Shown: positions 48,720 to 58,575 of the stretch, piece after piece | Position numbering within the stretch: the stretch's first letter is position 1 | Layout of the letters: each line of letters starts with the position of its first letter | Origin: CAWJFJ01 sp963800065 | GTDB taxonomy: Bacteria > Actinomycetota > Acidimicrobiia > Acidimicrobiales > UBA8190 | Direction: 5' to 3' | Assembly: GCA_963800065.1 (NCBI GenBank) | Contig: CAWCZO010000007.1 | Coordinates: forward strand, 248,001-312,000 | Length of the DNA stretch: 64,000 nucleotides | Notes under the pieces: generated by a model | What the model saw: only the letters and a program-made list of their open reading frames with translations | Databases searched by the model: none | What the model was told of the DNA's origin: nothing | Made by a program: the position numbers and the translations under genes

Positions 48720-49291
48720 TGACGCCCACGTCCACCCGGACCCGTCCCCGGCTGAAGGAGCGGTACGACACCTCGACCCGGGCTGAGCTGCAGGCCCAAC
48801 TGGGGCTGTCCAACATCATGGAGGTCCCGCGCCTCGAGAAGATCGTCATCAACATGGGGGTGGGAAAGGCCACGCAACAGCCCTCGCTGATCGAAGGGGC
48901 CGTGAAGGACCTCGAGGTGATCAGCGGCCAGAAGCCGGTGGTCACCCGGGCCCGGAGCTCCATCGCCGCCTTCAAGCTCCGCGAGGGCATGGCCATCGGC
49001 GCCAAGGTGACCCTGCGCGGCGACCGGGCCTGGGAGTTCCTCGACCGGCTGATCGCGCTGGCCATCCCCCGGATCCGTGACTTCCGGGGCCTCTCGCCCA
49101 CGTCGTTCGACGGTCACGGCAACTACACCTTCGGGGTGACCGAGCAGCTGATCTTCCCCGAGGTCGACTACGACCGCGTCGACACGACGCGCGGCATGGA
49201 CATCACGATCTGTACCACTGCTCGCAGCGACGACGAGGGCCGTGCCTTCCTCGTCGCTTTCGGGTTCCCGTTCAGGCAGGAGAGCATCTAA
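48719..49291 (+). CDS. rplE: 50S ribosomal protein L5
   Basis: 5S rRNA and P-site tRNA contact protein. 190 residues, TGATG overlap with rpl[61 protein letters not shown]. Unbroken. Confidence 0.97.
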   Translation: MTPTSTRTRPRLKERYDTSTRAELQAQLGLSNIMEVPRLEKIVINMGVGKATQQPSLIEGAVKDLEVISGQKPVVTRARSSIAAFKLREGMAIGAKVTLRGDRAWEFLDRLIALAIPRIRDFRGLSPTSFDGHGNYTFGVTEQLIFPEVDYDRVDTTRGMDITICTTARSDDEGRAFLVAFGFPFRQESI

Positions 49292-49295
49292 CACG

Positions 49296-49481
49296 ATGGC
49301 CAAGAAGGCATTGATCGAGAAGCAGCAACGCACGCCCAAGTTCAAGGTCCGCGCCTACACGCGGTGCCGGCGCTGTGGACGGCCCAAGGCCGTGTTCCGC
49401 AAGTTCGGGCTGTGCCGGATCTGCCTGCGCGTCATGGTCCATGCCGGGGAGATCCCCGGCGTGACCAAGGCGAGCTGGTGA
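49296..49481 (+). CDS. rpsZ: 30S ribosomal protein S14, zinc-binding type Z
   Basis: 61-residue short S14 with both zinc pairs (CRRC and CRIC): [40 protein letters not shown], end ASW. The zinc form is the constitutive one in actinobacteria; the zinc-free paralogue is not in this window. Confidence 0.97.
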   Translation: MAKKALIEKQQRTPKFKVRAYTRCRRCGRPKAVFRKFGLCRICLRVMVHAGEIPGVTKASW

Positions 49482-49497
49482 GGGGAGGGCCGCGCTC

Positions 49498-49902
49498 ATG
49501 ACGATGACGGACCCCATCGCCGACATGCTGACCCGCATCCGCAACGCCAACACGGCGATGCACGACACGGTGAAGATGCCGACCTCGAAGCTGAAGGAGT
49601 CGCTGGCCGACATCCTCGAGAGCGAGGGGTACATCGGCGGCTTCGACGTCACCCCGTCGACCACGGGTCCCGGCAGCGTCCTCGAGATCAAGCTCAAGTA
49701 CGCCCCCGACCGGACGCGGACCATCGGCGGTCTGCGCCGGGTGTCCAAGCCCGGTCTGCGCATCTACGCCCAGGCCGACCGCATCCCCCGCGTGCTCGGC
49801 GGCATGGGCGTGGCCGTGGTGTCGACGAGCCAGGGCCTCATGACCGACCGCGAGGCGCGCAAGCGCCGGGTCGGCGGGGAGGTGCTCTGTTATGTCTGGT
49901 GA
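49498..49902 (+). CDS. rpsH: 30S ribosomal protein S8
   Basis: Central-domain 16S rRNA binder and, in E. coli, the spc-operon repressor. 134 residues, unbroken: [60 protein letters not shown], end VLCYVW. Confidence 0.97.
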   Translation: MTMTDPIADMLTRIRNANTAMHDTVKMPTSKLKESLADILESEGYIGGFDVTPSTTGPGSVLEIKLKYAPDRTRTIGGLRRVSKPGLRIYAQADRIPRVLGGMGVAVVSTSQGLMTDREARKRRVGGEVLCYVW

Positions 49903-49958
49903 GTCCATGTCCGGCGCCGTCCGGGCGCGCCGGCGGGGTCGCGTGGGGAGGTCCGCTG

Positions 49959-50501
49959 ATGTCTCGCGTCGGCCGCATCCCCCATCGCCGTGCCCGGTGG
50001 GGTCACCGTGACGGTGGACGGACCCCTGGTCACCGTGGCCGGGCCCCAGGGCACGCTGGCGCGCCCGCTGCCGGGTGCCATCACCGTCCGCCAGGAGGAT
50101 GCCAACCTCATCGTCGAGCGCCCCGACGACGAGCGTCAGAACCGGGCCCTGCACGGGCTCACCCGGTCGCTCGTGGCCAACATGGTGACCGGCGTCACCG
50201 CCGGGTTCACCAAGGAGCTCGAGATCGTGGGGGTGGGCTACCGGGCCGCGGCGCACGCGGGCCGGGGTCGCTCGAGCTCGCCCTGGGCTTCTCCCATCCC
50301 GTCCTCGTCGACGCCCTCGACGGCGTCACCTTCGACGTCCCCACCCCCACCCGCATCGTGGTGAAGGGCATCGACAAGGAGAAGGTCGGCCAGGTGGCCG
50401 CCGACATCCGCAAGCTGCGCAAGCCCGAGCCCTACAAGGGCAAGGGCGTGCGATACCTCGGCGAGCGCGTCGTGCGCAAGGCCGGCAAGGCGGCCAAGTA
50501 G
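49959..50501 (+). CDS. rplF: 50S ribosomal protein L6 (two frame breaks)
   Basis: Factor-binding-site protein. Reading MSRVGRIP, then after one extra base near 49980 [20 protein letters not shown], and after a second break near 50268 [20 protein letters not shown] with the C-terminal [20 protein letters not shown] and the end [13 protein letters not shown]. About 180 residues, normal. ATG 49959 follows GGGGAGG. Confidence 0.94.
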   Translation: MSRVGRIPHRRARWGHRDGGRTPGHRGRAPGHAGAPAAGCHHRPPGGCQPHRRAPRRRASEPGPARAHPVARGQHGDRRHRRVHQGARDRGGGLPGRGARGPGSLELALGFSHPVLVDALDGVTFDVPTPTRIVVKGIDKEKVGQVAADIRKLRKPEPYKGKGVRYLGERVVRKAGKAAK

Positions 50502-50503
50502 CC

Positions 50504-50872
50504 ATGGCCACCACCGCCCAGCGCAAGCGCGCCCTGCGCATCCGACGCCATGCCCGGGTGCGCAAGCAGATCGTGGGCACCACCGGACGTCCCCGTCTGG
50601 CCGTGTTCCGCTCGGCGCGCCACATCTCCGCCCAGGTCATCGACGACACCACCGGTCGCACGGTGGCCGCCGCCGGCACCGTCGAGGCCGACTCTGCGGT
50701 CCGGCTCCGGCGGCAACGTGGAGGCCGCCCAGAAGGTGGGTCGCCTCGATCGCCGAGCGGGCCGACGGCCGCCGGTGTGACGAAGGTCGTCTTCGACCGC
50801 GGCGGTTTCCGTTATCACGGGCGGGTGGCCGCCCTGGCCGACGCCGCCCGCAAAGCAGGACTGGAGTTCTGA
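50504..50872 (+). CDS. rplR: 50S ribosomal protein L18 (three frame breaks)
   Basis: 5S rRNA binder. [40 protein letters not shown], then extra bases at 50693, 50748 and 50767 separate [24 protein letters not shown] and [20 protein letters not shown]. It ends [11 protein letters not shown]. About 121 residues. Three errors in 75 bp is a local maximum within the ribosomal operon. Confidence 0.93.
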   Translation: MATTAQRKRALRIRRHARVRKQIVGTTGRPRLAVFRSARHISAQVIDDTTGRTVAAAGTVEADSAVRLRRQRGGRPEGGSPRSPSGPTAAGVTKVVFDRGGFRYHGRVAALADAARKAGLEF

Positions 50873-50874
50873 CA

Positions 50875-51426
50875 ATGCTCGACGGACAATTCGAGGAGCG
50901 GACCATCCGGGTCAACCGGGTGGCCAAGGTGGTGAAGGGCGGTCGGCGGTTCTCCTTCACCGCCCTCATGGTCGTGGGCGACGGCAACGGCCGGGTCGGT
51001 CTCGGCTACGGCAAGGCCAAGGAGGCCGGACTCGCCGTCCAGAAGGGCATCGAGGAGGCGCGCAAGAACATGTTCCACGTTCCCCTGGCCGGCTCGACCA
51101 TCACCCACCCGATCATCGGCGAGGCCGGTGCCGGACGGGTCATGCTGAAGCCGGCGTCGCCCGGTACCGGCGTCATCGCCGGCGGGGCGGCGCGCGCCAT
51201 CCTGGAGATGGCCGGGATCCACGACATCTTGTGCAAGTCGCTCGGTTCGTCCAACGGGATCAACGTGGCCCACGCCACCATCGCCGGGCTCAAGTCCCTG
51301 AAGCGGCCCGAGGACGTGGCCCGTCTGCGGGGCAAGCCCGCCGACGAGGTCATCCCCCGCGGCGTCCTGCGCGCCTACCGCGAGCGCCAGCGCGCCTCCG
51401 ACCTGTTCCAGGGGGTGGAGGCATGA
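50875..51426 (+). CDS. rpsE: 30S ribosomal protein S5
   Basis: Decoding-fidelity protein at the mRNA entry. 183 residues, unbroken: [60 protein letters not shown]. The stop overlaps rpmD (ATGA). Confidence 0.97.
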   Translation: MLDGQFEERTIRVNRVAKVVKGGRRFSFTALMVVGDGNGRVGLGYGKAKEAGLAVQKGIEEARKNMFHVPLAGSTITHPIIGEAGAGRVMLKPASPGTGVIAGGAARAILEMAGIHDILCKSLGSSNGINVAHATIAGLKSLKRPEDVARLRGKPADEVIPRGVLRAYRERQRASDLFQGVEA

Positions 51427-51704
51427 CGGCGGCGGCAGCGGGCGGCGACCTGAAGGTGACCCAGGTGCGTTCGGCCATCTGCACCAAGCCCAAGCACCGC
51501 GGCACCCTGCGGGCGCTCGGGCTGCGCGGGGTCGGGCGGTCGCGCATCCTGCCCGACCGCCCCGAGGTCCGGGGCATGCTGGCCCGCGTCCCCCACCTGG
51601 TGACGGTGGAGCCGGCCGCGCCCGACGAGGCCGCCGCCCAACACGAGCGGACAGCGGCCACCCGTCGGGCCCGCCGGGCGGCCGAAGGGAGGCAGGCGTC
51701 ATGA
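51423..51704 (+). CDS. rpmD: 50S ribosomal protein L30, extended
   Basis: L30 core [52 protein letters not shown]. 93 residues against about 60 usually: a short Ala/Gly start and about 30 extra C-terminal residues rich in Ala and Arg. The frame is unbroken and the stop overlaps rplO. Confidence 0.94.
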   Translation: MTAAAAGGDLKVTQVRSAICTKPKHRGTLRALGLRGVGRSRILPDRPEVRGMLARVPHLVTVEPAAPDEAAAQHERTAATRRARRAAEGRQAS

Positions 51705-52188
51705 AGATCCACGACCTGCGACCACCGGCCGGTTCCAACCGGGCCCGGCGCCGGGTCGGGCGCGGCATCGGCGGCAAGGGCGGCAAGACGGCGGGACGCG
51801 GGACCAAGGGTCAACACGCCCGCAACACGGTGAAGCCCGGATTCGAAGGGGGCCAGCTGCCGTTGGCCCAACGCATTCCCAAGTTGAAGGGTTTCCACAA
51901 CCCGTTCCGCGTCGCCTACGCCGTGGTCAACCTCGACACCCTCGAGAACTTCGCCGGGGACGTGGCCACGCCCGGGACCCTGGAGGCGGTGGGCCTGGTG
52001 CGCAAGGGGGCCCTGGTCAAGGTGCTCGGACGTGGCGAGCTGCACCGGGCCCTGCGGGTCGAGGTCCACGCCGTGTCGGCCAGCGCCCGGCAGGCCATCG
52101 AAGCCGCCGGTGGCCAGGTCGAGTTGCTCCCGCTTCCCTTCGGCCACGGACGGCCACCCGCGCGGGGAACGCGCTCACCAACCGGTAG
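51701..52188 (+). CDS. rplO: 50S ribosomal protein L15 (one frame break)
   Basis: Late-assembly large-subunit protein. [80 protein letters not shown]. One base appears missing near 52150; after it the frame ends GNALTNR with TAG at 52186-52188, just upstream of secY. The unshifted frame overruns into secY and is rejected. Confidence 0.93.
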
Positions 52189-52243
52189 CCTCTACATCTT
52201 GGGCATCGGCGCCGGGTGCGCCGAGAACGCGACGAGGAGGGGC

Positions 52244-53543
52244 GGTGCTCTCGAGCCTCAAGAACATCTTCAAGGTTCCTGACCTGCGCAACAAGGTCGT
52301 GTTCACCCTCGTCATCATCGGCCTGTACCAGCTGGGGGCGAACCTCATCGTCCCCTTCGTGTCCATCAAGCAGATCCAGTAGCTCGAGACCGACGGCCAA
52401 GCAGGCCGGGATCCTCGGGTTCCTGAACCTCTTCTCCGGCGGGGGCCTGCTGCGCATGGCCCTGTTCGGGCTCGGGATCATGCCGTACATCACCAGCTCG
52501 ATCATCATCCAGCTCCTCACGACGGTGATCCCCAAGCTCGAGGAGTGGCGCGACCAGGGAGCCGATCGGACAGAAGAAGATCACCCAGACGACCCGGTAC
52601 CTGACCATCGGGCTGGCCCTGCTGCAGTCGGCCGGCCTCGTCTACGTCTTCCACAACGGTGCCTCGGGGCTCCTCGGCTCGACGTCGTCCAACATCGACC
52701 TGATCCCGAACTTCGACCTCTAGCGCGCCGGCTTCATCTGCCTGACCCTCACCGCCGGAACCGCCTTCGTCATGTGGCTGGGAGAGCTCATCACCCAGCG
52801 CGGCATCGGCAACGGGATGTCGATCATCATCTTCGCCAACGTGGTGGCCGGGATCCCGGCCGGCGGCGCCCTCATCCTGTCGCAGGGCGGGAGGCTCAAG
52901 TTCGGCATCATCGTGGCGCTGACCCTGGTGCTCCTGGTCTTCGTGGTCTTCATGGAGCAGGGCCAACGCCGGATACCGGTCACCTTCGCCAAACGGGTCG
53001 TCGGCCGCCGAATGTACGGCGGCTCCTCGACCTACATCCCGCTCAAGGTCAACCAGTCCGGGGTGATCCCGATCATCTTCGCCAACTCGCTGCTCTACAT
53101 CCCCATTCTGCTGGCCAACGTCATCCCCTCGGTGGCGTTCCGGAACTTCGTCAACGACCGGATCACCCCCACCAGCCTGGTCTACGTCACCGTCGTACGG
53201 GGTCCTGATCTTCGCTTTCACCTTCTTCTACGTCTACGTGGCGTTCGATCCCCACCAGCAGGCGGACATCATCCGGAAGCAGGGCGGCTACATCCCCGGC
53301 ATCCGGCCCGGCCCACCCACCGAGCGCTACCTGGCCCGCATCCTCAACCGGATCACGCTCCCCGGCGGTCTGTACCTGGCCGTGGTGGCCGTGACCCCGT
53401 CGCTGCTGATGGCGGCATGGCACATCACCGGCTACCCGTTCTTCGGGACCACTCTCCTCATCGCCGTCGGCGTGTCGCTCGAGACGATGCGGCAGATCGA
53501 CAGCCAGCTGATGATGCGGAATTACGAGGGCTTCCTGAAGTAG
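52244..53543 (+). CDS. secY: Preprotein translocase subunit SecY (three frame breaks, two in-frame TAG)
   Basis: Pore subunit of the Sec translocon, ten membrane spans. It starts VLSSLKNIFKVPDLRNKVVF. Recognisable parts: ILGFLNLFSGGGLLRMALFG, LGIMPYITSSIIIQLLTTVI, LTLTAGTAFVMWLGELITQR, GIGNGMSIIIFANVVAG, FVVFMEQGQRRIPVTFAKRV, KVNQSGVIPIIFANSLLYIP and the end RQIDSQLMMRNYEGFLK. Frame changes at 52395, 52564 and 53195. TAG triplets sit in frame at 52380-52382 and 52721-52723 inside otherwise continuous SecY sequence. Total about 430 residues. GTG 52244 is the family-like start. An essential gene, so errors are the likely reason. Confidence 0.92.
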
Positions 53544-53546
53544 CGG

Positions 53547-54273
53547 ATGGTACCCGGCGTCAGGCTCGTGGTCCTGGGCAAACAAGGGGCCGGCAAGGGG
53601 ACACAGTGCGTGCGACTGTCGCATCACTACGTCGTCCCGCACGTCTCCACGGGGGACATGCTGCGCGCCGCGGTCAAGACCGGGGACGAGCCTCGGCTCC
53701 AAGGTCAAGGAGAACATGGACAGCGGCGAGCTGCTGGGCGACGATCTCATCATGGAGATGGTGGCCGAGCGCCTGGCCGAGCCCGACGCCCGGGCCCGGG
53801 GCTTCATCCTCGACGGGTGCCCGCGCACCACGCACCAGGCCGAGGTCCTGGCCGCGCTGATGGCGCCCGACGACATCGACGTCGCCGTGGACATCGAGGT
53901 CCCGACCATCCAGGCCATGCGCCGGCTGGCCAGCCGGCGGGTCTGCATCGACTGCGGGGCCAACTACTCGGTGTCGGCACCGCCCAAGATCAATTGGACC
54001 TGCGACGTCTGTGGTGGTGAGGTGATCCAGCGCGAGGACGACATCGAGGACGCCATCGGCCGCCGGCTCGAGCTCTACGAGCGCCAGACGGCCCCGCTGA
54101 TCGACTGGTACTCGTCCCGGGGGCAGCTGGCCAAGGTGAACGGCATCGGCTCCCCCGACGCCGTCCTGCGCCGGATCATCCGGTCGGTCGAGGAGCGCCG
54201 CCACCGCCGGGGAGGCCCGGTGAGGGGCCCGGTGACCGGCCCGGCGCCGGGGGCCCGGAGGGGTGGCGCGCCG
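53547..54273 (+). CDS. adk: Adenylate kinase, zinc-type lid (one frame break; no stop before map)
   Basis: Interconverts ATP+AMP and 2 ADP. P-loop [40 protein letters not shown], and a four-Cys zinc lid, [20 protein letters not shown] followed by DVCGG. The extra base at 53691 breaks the N-terminal part. ATG 53547 is 3 nt after the secY stop. The frame passes 54222-54273 without a stop ([17 protein letters not shown]) and continues straight into Map, so I cannot place the adk end. The normal adk length would end near 54210-54240, where TGA triplets occur in another frame. Confidence 0.9.
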
Positions 54274-55015
54274 ATGAAGAGGACCGCCGACGAGATCGCC
54301 AAGATGCGCCGGGCCGGGCGCGTGGTGGCCGAGATGCACGAGGCCACCCGGGCGGCGGCCAAGCCGGGGGTGACGACGGCCGACCTCGACACCGTGGCCC
54401 GCGAGGTCCTCGACCGGCGCGGGGCCAAGTCGAACTTCCTCCACTACCGGGGCTTCCCGGCCGTCATCTGCACCTCGCCCAACGACATGATCGTCCACGG
54501 CATCCCCGGCGGCTACGTCCTCCAGGAGGGGGACATCCTCTCCATCGACTGCGGGGCCATCATCGAGGGCTACCACGGCGACGCCGCCTTCACCATGGCC
54601 ATCGGGGAGGTCTCGCCCGAGGCCGAGCGCCTGATCGAGGTGACCGAGCAGAGCCTGTGGGCCGGGATCGACCAGCTCCGGCCCGGGACCCGCCTCCACG
54701 AGGTGGGCCGGGCCGTCCAGGCGGTGGCCGAGAAGGCCGGGTTCGCCGTGGTCCGGGAGTACGTGGGCCACGCCATCGGGACGGCCATGCACGAGGAACC
54801 CCAGGTCCCGAACTACTGGCCCGGCAGCGGGGGGCCCATGCTCAAGACGGGCATGGTCTTCGCCGTGGAGCCGATGGTGAACGCCGGGCGGGGCCGACAC
54901 CAGGGTCCTCGACGACGGCTGGAGCGTGGTCACGGCCGACGGCAGCCTGTCGGCCCATTTCGAGCACAGCATCGCCGTCACCGACGACGGCCCCGAGGTC
55001 CTGACCCTGCCCTGA
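54274..55015 (+). CDS. map: Methionine aminopeptidase type I (one frame break)
   Basis: Removes the N-terminal Met from nascent proteins. All metal and catalytic residues are visible: His in [13 protein letters not shown], Asp pair in [18 protein letters not shown], His in [18 protein letters not shown], Glu in VFAVEPMVN and Glu in [15 protein letters not shown] 54274 has a Shine-Dalgarno GGAGGGG about 9 nt upstream and gives the family start [20 protein letters not shown], so separate translation is likely even though the adk frame runs in. One extra base at 54889. It ends VLTLP at 55015. Confidence 0.92.
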
Positions 55016-55238
55016 CCGGGGCCCTGGACGCGAAGTGGCCGCCGGGCGCCGGAACCGCTATGCTCATAGGTCGGCTCGCCAGGCCTGACCTGGGTCTGGT
55101 CGCTCCGGCTCCGGCCGGTGGTGGCGGGTCGCCATCGCTCGGACCGGGACCCCACCCGGAGCGGCACGAGCGGACCGGGAGACACGGCACCTGTGGCTGG
55201 GTGCGGCGTGCCCGGAGGAAAGAACGAGGAGGAGTCAC

Positions 55239-55464
55239 CTGCCGAAGCCCAAAGAGGATGCGATCGTGCTCGAAGGGACGGTCGTCGAGCCGTTGCCGAA
55301 CGCCATGTTCCGCGTGGAGCTCGAGAACGGCCACAAGGTACTGGCGCACAGCTCGGGCAAGATGCGGATGCACCGGATCCGCATCCTCCCCGGCGATCGT
55401 GTGCAGGTGGAGATCACACCGTATGACCTGAGTCAGGGGGCGGATCACCTACCGCTACAAGTGA
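55239..55464 (+). CDS. infA: Translation initiation factor IF-1, apparent CTG start (one frame break)
   Basis: Small OB-fold factor that binds the ribosomal A site during initiation. [66 protein letters not shown], then after one extra G in a G-run near 55440 RITYRYK and TGA at 55464. Full length needs a CTG at 55239, which has a strong Shine-Dalgarno AGGAGGA (55227-55233) 5 nt upstream. The only usual start in frame, GTG 55266, would lose nine conserved residues. Either a rare CTG start or a miscalled first base. Confidence 0.93.
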
Positions 55465-55521
55465 GTCTGACACCAGGCGTGCACCGCGGTGTGCCCGAGC
55501 TCCGGCGACGCAGGTGACGTC

Positions 55522-55537
55522 CCGGCCCGAGGGCCGG
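55522..55537 (+). other. Tight inverted repeat between infA and rpmJ
   Basis: CCGGCCC-GA-GGGCCGG, perfect 7-bp arms with a 2-nt centre, between infA and rpmJ. No T-run. It may be an RNA stability or attenuation hairpin; role unknown. Confidence 0.4.
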
Positions 55538-55556
55538 AGAAATGGACAGAAACGAA

Positions 55557-55670
55557 ATGAAGGTGCGACCGAGCGTCAAGGCGATCTGCGAGAAGTGCAA
55601 GGTCATCCGCCGGCACGGGGTGGTCATGGTCATCTGCGAGAACCCGCGGCACAAGCAGCGCCAGGGCTGA
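55557..55670 (+). CDS. rpmJ: 50S ribosomal protein L36, zinc type
   Basis: 37 residues: [37 protein letters not shown]. The zinc ligands CxxC, Cys27 and His are all present. Too short for many gene finders but unmistakable. Confidence 0.97.
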   Translation: MKVRPSVKAICEKCKVIRRHGVVMVICENPRHKQRQG

Positions 55671-55703
55671 GCGGGTCAGGACGAGGACGGAGAAAGGACA
55701 GCG

Positions 55704-56081
55704 GTGGCACGGATCAGCGGTGTGGACATCCCCCGCGAGAAGCGGCTGGAGATCTCCCTGACGTACATCTTCGGAGTGGGCCGGACCCAGGCGCAGCGCG
55801 TCTGCTCCGAGACCGACACCAACCCCGACACCCGGGTGCGTGACCTCACCGACGAGGAGGTCGCCCGCCTGCGGACATGGATCGACGCCAATCTCAAGGT
55901 GGAAGGTGACCTCCGCCGGGACATCGCCCAGGACATCAAGCGGAAGATGGAGATCGGCTCCTACCAGGGCATCCGCCACCGCCGTGGGCTGCCCGTCCAT
56001 GGACAGCGGACCCACACGAACGCCCGCACCCGCAAGGGTCCGAAGAAGACCGTCGCCGGCAAGAAGAAGGTCCGCAAGTAA
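55704..56081 (+). CDS. rpsM: 30S ribosomal protein S13
   Basis: Head protein at the P site and subunit bridge. 125 residues, GTG start: [60 protein letters not shown], end [17 protein letters not shown] overlap with rpsK. Shine-Dalgarno GGAGAAAGGA upstream. Confidence 0.97.
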   Translation: MARISGVDIPREKRLEISLTYIFGVGRTQAQRVCSETDTNPDTRVRDLTDEEVARLRTWIDANLKVEGDLRRDIAQDIKRKMEIGSYQGIRHRRGLPVHGQRTHTNARTRKGPKKTVAGKKKVRK

Positions 56082-56503
56082 TGGCCAAGACCGCCAAGAC
56101 CGCCAAGACCCCCAAGTCCGCCTCCACCCGCCGGCCCCGTAAGCGGGAGCGCAAGAACGTCGCCTACGGGGTGGCGCACATCAAGAGCTCGTTCAACAAC
56201 ACGATCGTCAGCATCTGCGACCACGAGGGCAACGTCCTGGCCTGGGCGTCGGCCGGCAACGTCGGCTTCAAGGGTTCACGCAAGTCCACTCCCTTCGCCG
56301 CCCAGCTGGCGGCCGAGCAGGCGGCCCGCCGGGCCATGGAGCACGGCGTCCGCAAGGTCGACGTTCTCGTCCGGGGCCCCGGGTCCGGGCGCGAGACGGC
56401 GATCCGCTCGCTGTCGGCCGTCGGCATCGAAGTGGCCGGAATCAAGGATGTCACCCCCATTCCTCACAACGGCTGCCGCCCCAAGAAGCGGCGCCGGGTC
56501 TGA
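56081..56503 (+). CDS. rpsK: 30S ribosomal protein S11
   Basis: Platform protein of the small subunit. 140 residues: an N-terminal Lys/Thr repeat ([16 protein letters not shown]), then [60 protein letters not shown], end [13 protein letters not shown]. Unbroken. Confidence 0.97.
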   Translation: MAKTAKTAKTPKSASTRRPRKRERKNVAYGVAHIKSSFNNTIVSICDHEGNVLAWASAGNVGFKGSRKSTPFAAQLAAEQAARRAMEHGVRKVDVLVRGPGSGRETAIRSLSAVGIEVAGIKDVTPIPHNGCRPKKRRRV

Positions 56504-56533
56504 GGACGGGGACGGAAGGGAGTACCACCGATC

Positions 56534-57181
56534 ATGGCGCGCTACACCGGGCCCGTCTGCCGTCTGTGCCGGCGGGAGCGGACCAAACTGTTCTTGAAGG
56601 GCGAGCGTTGCTACTCGCTCAAGTGCCCTGTCAGCGACGCGGTGAGCGACCGCCACTCGCGGGCGTACCCGCCCGGTGAGCACGGCCGGGACCGCATGCG
56701 GCAGGGATCGGAGTACCTGGCCCAGTTGCGTGAGAAGCAGAAGGCACGGCGCATCTACGGCGTCCTGGAGAAGCAGTTCCGGATCGTCTACGCCGAGGCC
56801 AACCGCCAGCCCGGGATCACCGGCGAGAACCTCCTGCGGCTTCTCGAGCTCCGGCTGGACAACGTCGCCTTCCGGGCCACCTGGGGAGCGAGCCGGTCGC
56901 AAGCCAGGCAGCTGGTCCGCCACGGGCACGTCCTCGTCAACGGCAAGCGGGTGACCATACCCAGCTACCGGGTCCGTGAGGGCGACGTCGTGGCCTTGAA
57001 GCCCTCGGCCCGCGAGATGTACGTCGTCCGGCGCAATCTCGACACCCTCGACCGGCAGCTCCCGCTCTGGCTCGAGGCCGGCGAAGGCCGTCTCTCGGTG
57101 CGGGTGACCTCCCTGCCGCAGCGCGAGCACATCGACGAGCCGCTGCGCGAGTCCCTGATCGTCGAGCTCTACTCGAAGTAG
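56534..57181 (+). CDS. rpsD: 30S ribosomal protein S4, zinc-binding form
   Basis: Assembly initiator for the 5' domain. 215 residues, unbroken. [20 protein letters not shown] followed by the remaining zinc Cys pair in [10 protein letters not shown], then [20 protein letters not shown] and the S4 RNA-binding domain [20 protein letters not shown]. Ends LIVELYSK. Confidence 0.97.
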   Translation: MARYTGPVCRLCRRERTKLFLKGERCYSLKCPVSDAVSDRHSRAYPPGEHGRDRMRQGSEYLAQLREKQKARRIYGVLEKQFRIVYAEANRQPGITGENLLRLLELRLDNVAFRATWGASRSQARQLVRHGHVLVNGKRVTIPSYRVREGDVVALKPSAREMYVVRRNLDTLDRQLPLWLEAGEGRLSVRVTSLPQREHIDEPLRESLIVELYSK

Positions 57182-57277
57182 CCCCTGTTCCCGATCGACG
57201 CCGTCCGGACACCGGAGGCGTCACCGTCGAGTCCGACCTCCCGAAAACTTAACCGACCACCTGCAGGAGCGATCCAG

Positions 57278-58216
57278 ATGCTCATCATTCAGCGACCCAC
57301 CGTCGAGGCCGTCGGCGAGGAAGAGGGGAGCCGTCAGCGGTTCGCCATCAGTCCTCTCGAGCCGGGGTTCGGGCACACCCTCGGCAATTCGATCCGCCGG
57401 ACCCTGCTCTCCTCCATTCCCGGCGCGGCCGTCACCCAGGTCCGGTTCGACGACGCCCTCCACGAGTTCACCGTTCTGCCCGGGGTGAAGGAGGACATCA
57501 CCGATGTCATCCTCAACCTGAAGGACATCGTCCTCCGGGTGCACAGCGACGACCCGGTGACGCTGCGGTGCGACAAGCGGGGACCGGCCGACGTCACGGC
57601 GGCCGACCTCCAGTTGACCGCCGACGTGGAGGTCCTCAACCCCGAGCTGCCGGTGGCCACCCTGAACGCCAAGGGCCGCCTGGCCATGGACGTCACCGTG
57701 GAGCGTGGTCGTGGCTACGTCTCGGCCGAGCGCAACAAGCGCTCGAGCACGATCGGCGTCATCCCGGTCGACTCCATCTTCTCCCCGGTACGGCGGGTGG
57801 CCTTCTCCGTGGAGCCGGTCCGGGTGGAGCAGTCCACCGACTTCGACCGGCTCGTCCTCGACATCGAGACGGACGGGTCCCTGACCCCGCGCGAGGCGTT
57901 GGCGTCGGCCGGCGACACCCTTCGGTCCCTGGTGGGCCTGGTGGCCGATCTCGAGGACGAGCCCCAGGGCCTCGAGCTGGGCGAGGTGGGTACCTCGACC
58001 AGCGGGTCGCCCGATCTCGACCTCCCCATCGAGGACCTCGACCTCTCGGAACGGCCGCGCAACTGCCTCAAGCGGGCCCAGGTCAACACCATCGGGGAAT
58101 TGGTCGAACGGACGGCCGACGACCTTCTGGCCATCACCAACTTCGGACAGAAGTCGCTCGACGAGGTCATCCAGCGCCTCGACGAGCGGGGGCTGTCCCT
58201 GCGCGTCAAGGACTGA
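57278..58216 (+). CDS. rpoA: DNA-directed RNA polymerase subunit alpha
   Basis: Assembly platform of RNA polymerase; its CTD contacts UP elements and activators. 312 residues, unbroken: MLIIQRPTVEAVGEEEGSRQ, FGHTLGNSIRRTLLSSIPGA, RNKRSSTIGVIPVDSIFSPV, and the CTD LSERPRNCLKRAQVNTIGEL with LLAITNFGQKSLDEVIQRLD. The 96-nt gap before it contains an AT-richer patch (cgaaaacttaacc at about 57241), and GCAGGAG gives the ribosome-binding site. Confidence 0.98.
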   Translation: MLIIQRPTVEAVGEEEGSRQRFAISPLEPGFGHTLGNSIRRTLLSSIPGAAVTQVRFDDALHEFTVLPGVKEDITDVILNLKDIVLRVHSDDPVTLRCDKRGPADVTAADLQLTADVEVLNPELPVATLNAKGRLAMDVTVERGRGYVSAERNKRSSTIGVIPVDSIFSPVRRVAFSVEPVRVEQSTDFDRLVLDIETDGSLTPREALASAGDTLRSLVGLVADLEDEPQGLELGEVGTSTSGSPDLDLPIEDLDLSERPRNCLKRAQVNTIGELVERTADDLLAITNFGQKSLDEVIQRLDERGLSLRVKD

Positions 58217-58221
58217 AGGCC

Positions 58222-58575
58222 GTGCGTGGCACCCCCCGCAAGGGCCGGCGCATGGGTGGTGACGCCGCCCACGAGAAGGCCATGGTCGGCAACCTCGTGG
58301 CGTCCCTGATCGCCGCCGAGTCCCTGGTGACGACGGAGGCCAAGGCCAAGGCCCTGCGCCCGGTGGTCGAGAAGTGCATCACGGCGGCGCGCAAGGGCGG
58401 CGTCCACCGCCAGCGCCAGGTGGTGGCGCTGATCCGGGACAAGGACATGGCCCACAAGCTCTTCGAGGAGATCGGGCCCCGGTACACGGACCGGCCCGGC
58501 GGCTACACCCGGATCCTGAAGCTCGGGCCCCGCCTGGGCGACAGCGCGCCCATGGCGCGCATCGAGTTCGTTTGA
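58222..58575 (+). CDS. rplQ: 50S ribosomal protein L17
   Basis: Tunnel-exit-side protein. 117 residues, GTG start: GDAAHEKAMVGNLVASLIAA, ESLVTTEAKAKALRPVVEKC, KLFEEIGPRYTDRPGGYTRI, end MARIEFV. The stop overlaps the truA TTG (TTGA). Confidence 0.97.
   Translation: MRGTPRKGRRMGGDAAHEKAMVGNLVASLIAAESLVTTEAKAKALRPVVEKCITAARKGGVHRQRQVVALIRDKDMAHKLFEEIGPRYTDRPGGYTRILKLGPRLGDSAPMARIEFV

Noticed and set aside
52380..52723. TAG reassigned to an amino acid
   Set aside because: rpoB, nusG, tuf, rpsI and glmM all end at TAG directly before the next gene or start.
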